The position numbers and the translations under genes are program-made. Positions 15,675 through 18,350 of a DNA stretch of 18,350 bases are shown here, piece after piece. The DNA comes from Cerioporus squamosus. Taxonomy: Eukaryota > Basidiomycota > Agaricomycetes > Polyporales > Polyporaceae. The notes beneath the pieces are model-generated. The model ran no database searches. It was not told the origin of the DNA and saw only the letters and a program-made list of their open reading frames with translations. The stretch's first letter is position 1, and every line of letters starts with the position of its first letter. The DNA lies in the NCBI GenBank assembly GCA_022592435.1, contig JABYQS010000559.1:1-18350 (forward strand), given 5' to 3'.

Positions 15675-18350
15675 CTAGTAACCGACTCCGAGCTCCCTGC
15701 CTACCTCCTTCAAACAGTCTTTCACCAACGTCCGCGCATCGAGCTCGATCGCATGACCGTCAGAAGAGTCCTCTCCAGACATCTTCCTACCATCCACGGG
15801 CATACGATGTGCGCTCGTCATGACCCACGCCATCGGTGGCTTACGAGGTATAGACACGATTTCGCAAAGGATGGGATAGAAATGGAAGAGATGAGCTTTC
15901 GTTGAGCGCTTCACTGCGTCTGCAATCATCGCAGAAGGGGCCAAGGATTGATCGATAGCTGCAGTCGATGCTGAGCAATATTTCGAGCATAAAGAGAGGT
16001 TATGGGACAGACCTGGTTGCTCTGAGGAGTACTGCGACGGCGAATCCGACAACGACGCCCATAACGTGCCGGGCCATAGCTTGAGTGCAAGGAGCTTCCT
16101 AAGGACATAGAGCAGTTCTTCCTCTCGCACCCTTGCGTTCCATGCTAGTGAGACATATCCAGGGTACGAAGATGCATGGGAACTCACCTGGGGAATGGCA
16201 GGTTTCCCCTCAACGACTCGTCCGCAACATACCCGACAAGCGTCATGCGGCATCGTTCGAGCAAAGAAGGTAAACTCAGTGCCGCTATTCGCCTCCGCGC
16301 CGCTAACTGATCTGTAAGCCATGGCGTCAGCACCTAGTGGCATACGGAATGGTGGCCACTAACCTTGGGAAGTGTCCGAACATATCAGGAACAAGAGATC
16401 AAAGCACCAGTAGGAGAACCGTTCTCGGGGTAGGAAGTGACCGAGCGCCGTTGTGCCTGCGCCGATGTAGCCATCGCCAAACTTTTCTACCTTGTCCAAG
16501 TCCTTGGAGTCCTTGGGGGAGTGACTGTCGTGACTTTTCTTTGCACCTCGGGGCAGAGGAACGTCATGAAGGGAAGATGGTGAGGGTGGTAAGTCCTCGT
16601 CGACTGTCCGAAGACGGCTCCCTTGATGCAGGACTCGCGCGAGTTGCGACACGATGTAATCTGGGACAGAAGCGTCTCCGAGGTAAGGCACAACGTCAAT
16701 CTCAAGTGACGCGATGAGCGACAGGTCGAAGTTCTCCTCGGCTTCCTGGATGTCGAGTGAGGATTGCTCAATGGCGGAGCTGTAGACGGTTGCCTTGAGC
16801 GGGGCCGCATTACACCCAAATACCCTGCACTTACCAGTCTGCCAGAATAGCTCCGCGGAACGTATCGACCACCTGTCTCCAGACCCCTTCTACTCGCTCG
16901 TCCGGGATGTCTGAACCGCCGATCAGTACGCGCCCTTCTCGTCAAATGGCAAACCACATACTTTCACGCAGCTTCTTCATTTGGTCGCCGCATTCCCTGA
17001 CAATCCGCAAGAAGCTGGTCGTCGCTGTCTTCCAAAGCGGCTGGTCCTTGCCGAACTTGGAGGGTGCTGGACACTCGTACTTTAGCTTGATCGGAATGGA
17101 ATACGCCTGTCATACGTCGGTTCAGGGTTCAAACCTTGCAATAAAAGCTATCAAACACATACCGCGAATATGGTTTCCACAGTACCGTCCGCATAGATCG
17201 CAGCATCGTCCTTGAAGCGGAGGAAGAGGTCGACCAACAACGGCATCGTCTTCTTCGACAGCGCGATGTAGGTCACGCGGCTGGGCGCGGTCCGAGAGAC
17301 CTTAGCACCAGAAGGGAGACTGCTAGGTAAGGGAGTCTGCGCGTCGAAGGCGGCGAGGAAGGGAAGGGTAGCGTATTCCGACAGGTCACGTAGGACGAGA
17401 GAGACGACGCCCTGCGCCGTTAGTTCGATGCTGTCCACAGCTTCCATTACGACTGCCTGCCTCCGCAGTTCATTCAGCCCAGGCACCGCGCGCGATAAAT
17501 GAAAGAACTTGCCTGAACGGGGCTAAGAGCGTCGATATCAGGTCTGAAATCCGGCGAACTTGAATATGTTAGGACCCCTAAACTCGATCGTTAACATAAG
17601 CATTAAACCATAGTAAATGTGACCGACGGACCTTTCAAGATCGTCATGAGGCGCGTCAGACGCTCGAGCGGCCACTCGCGGTCTTCCAGCTGCCTCGCAA
17701 CGCCTCTTGTGCACCGTATGACGTCCACGTACGCCATCAGGGACTCCTGCGTGGATGGCTGGACACCCTCGCCCGTGAGCGTCGGAGACTTCACGCCGGG
17801 AGACGACGCTTCCCGGTCAGCGACGGTGGCACCCATCTCATCACACGCCCGCCATGCAATCTCGAGAGCTTCCATGGTCCGTGTCTTGAGGTCTTCCGAC
17901 ACGGAACACGCCTTGATAGCCTTCTCGAGGCAGCGCAGAGCCGGGGCGGTGATCGTACGATTGTCATGGAGCCATGAATCCTGGATGTGGCCGACGAAGA
18001 CCTCCCACGCCTTCGTGAACGAGTCGAGACGCATGATCTTGGTCTCCAGAAAGTCATGGAAGATGGAACCGATCGATTGCAGCGCCAGGATCTTGGACTC
18101 GTCCCACTGGAGATCAGCTGCGGGTACTGCGCTTGCAGGCTGGTCTTCGGACGCCATGGAGGAGCTCCGTCGTATTGAAGCAGTGATCGAGTCGAGAAGC
18201 GGGAACGTCACCTTCCAGATGCACTCGTCCCATGTCTCCAAGCTCAAGGTTGCACCATACAGCTGCAAGGTCCGGAAGAGCGTCTGGATCGCGCCGACGC
18301 GCACCTCGGGCCGCGCGTCCGTGCAGAGCCCGAGCACTTCGAGCAGGAGG
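15675..18350 (-). CDS. MON2: Mon2 (Sec7/BIG-related endosome-Golgi trafficking scaffold), C-terminal part
   Basis: The gene enters from the right edge. Exons in view: 18350-17632 (partial), 17577-17513, 17456-17163, 17106-16962, 16910-16835, 16779-16364, 16311-16188, 16131-16013 and 15958-15675, together 746 residues. All phases agree. Conserved Mon2 blocks include RPEVRVGAIQTLFRTLQLYG and LETWDECIWKVTFPLLDSI near the left of the visible protein, then AYSIPIKLKYECPAPSKFGK, ENFDLSLIASLEIDVVPYLG, RERFSYWCFDLLFLICSDTS, EEELLYVLRKLLALKLWPG, and a C-terminus ending CLKEVGRELGV. Mon2 is a large HEAT-like scaffold related to big Arf-GEFs but lacking their Sec7 domain. It acts with Dop1 and the flippase Neo1 in endosome-to-Golgi recycling. 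Introns are 51-56 nt. One begins GCAAGT (17512-17457) and one ends AAG (16187-16132). The full protein in fungi is about 1,600-1,700 residues, so over half lies outside the window. Its stop is 105 bp from that of the convergent ankyrin gene. Confidence 0.9.

Noticed and set aside
16487..16957. 156-codon minus-strand frame starting MVCHLTRRARTDRRF
   Set aside because: It begins in a MON2 intron and runs through exons 5 and 6 in another frame. The spliced MON2 frame through the same bases has clear family conservation.
17120..17140. GGTTCAAACC, resembling a tRNA B box
   Set aside because: It lies in a 56-nt MON2 intron. No acceptor stem, D arm or anticodon arm could be fitted around it.
1..18350. 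CRISPR array, operon or prokaryotic defence system
   Set aside because: There are no regularly spaced repeats or ribosome-binding sites. Spliceosomal introns throughout show a eukaryotic nuclear sequence.

Overview
The window is nuclear DNA of a filamentous fungus, most likely an agaricomycete basidiomycete. It is GC-rich, and its genes are split by many short introns of about 50-90 nt with GTRNGT donors, CTNAC-like branch points and YAG acceptors. The protein families also fit: an agaricomycete-style F-box protein, a TOPORS-like RING/RS ubiquitin ligase, a fungal homeodomain regulator, an Sld3-like replication factor, a small ankyrin protein and Mon2. All names rest on motif recognition by eye. 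All exon boundaries were derived from reading frame plus splice signals, not from transcripts.

Layout. 1-87 (+) is the acidic tail of a gene that starts outside the window. 734-2092 (-) is an F-box gene with two in-frame stops, probably a pseudogene. 2413-5724 (+) is a seven-exon TOPORS-like E3 ligase. 6485-8284 (-) is a homeodomain transcription factor whose recognition helix is partly encoded by a 12-nt micro-exon. 8285-11164 is a 2.9-kb gene-free block shared by two divergent promoters. 11165-14629 (+) is an Sld3-like gene whose first exon appears to be separated from the rest by a 1,345-nt intron. 14966-15569 (+) is a two-repeat ankyrin gene with a start-codon-only first exon and a one-base frameshift. 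15675-18350 (-) is the C-terminal 746 residues of Mon2, which continues past the window edge.

The genes do not form a pathway. They are ordinary chromosomal neighbours: ubiquitin/SUMO ligation, developmental transcription, replication origin firing and endosome-Golgi traffic. No mobile element, CRISPR array, rRNA, tRNA or biosynthetic cluster was recognised, and no clearly novel multi-gene system was found.

The most interesting signals are in gene architecture: the IWFQ micro-exon bounded by an AAG acceptor and a GC donor, the oversized first intron of the Sld3-like gene with its alternative 78-residue product, an 81-nt frame-neutral intron in the TOPORS-like gene, the ATG-only exon and frameshift of the ankyrin gene, and a row of perfect CDK sites in the Sld3-like protein.
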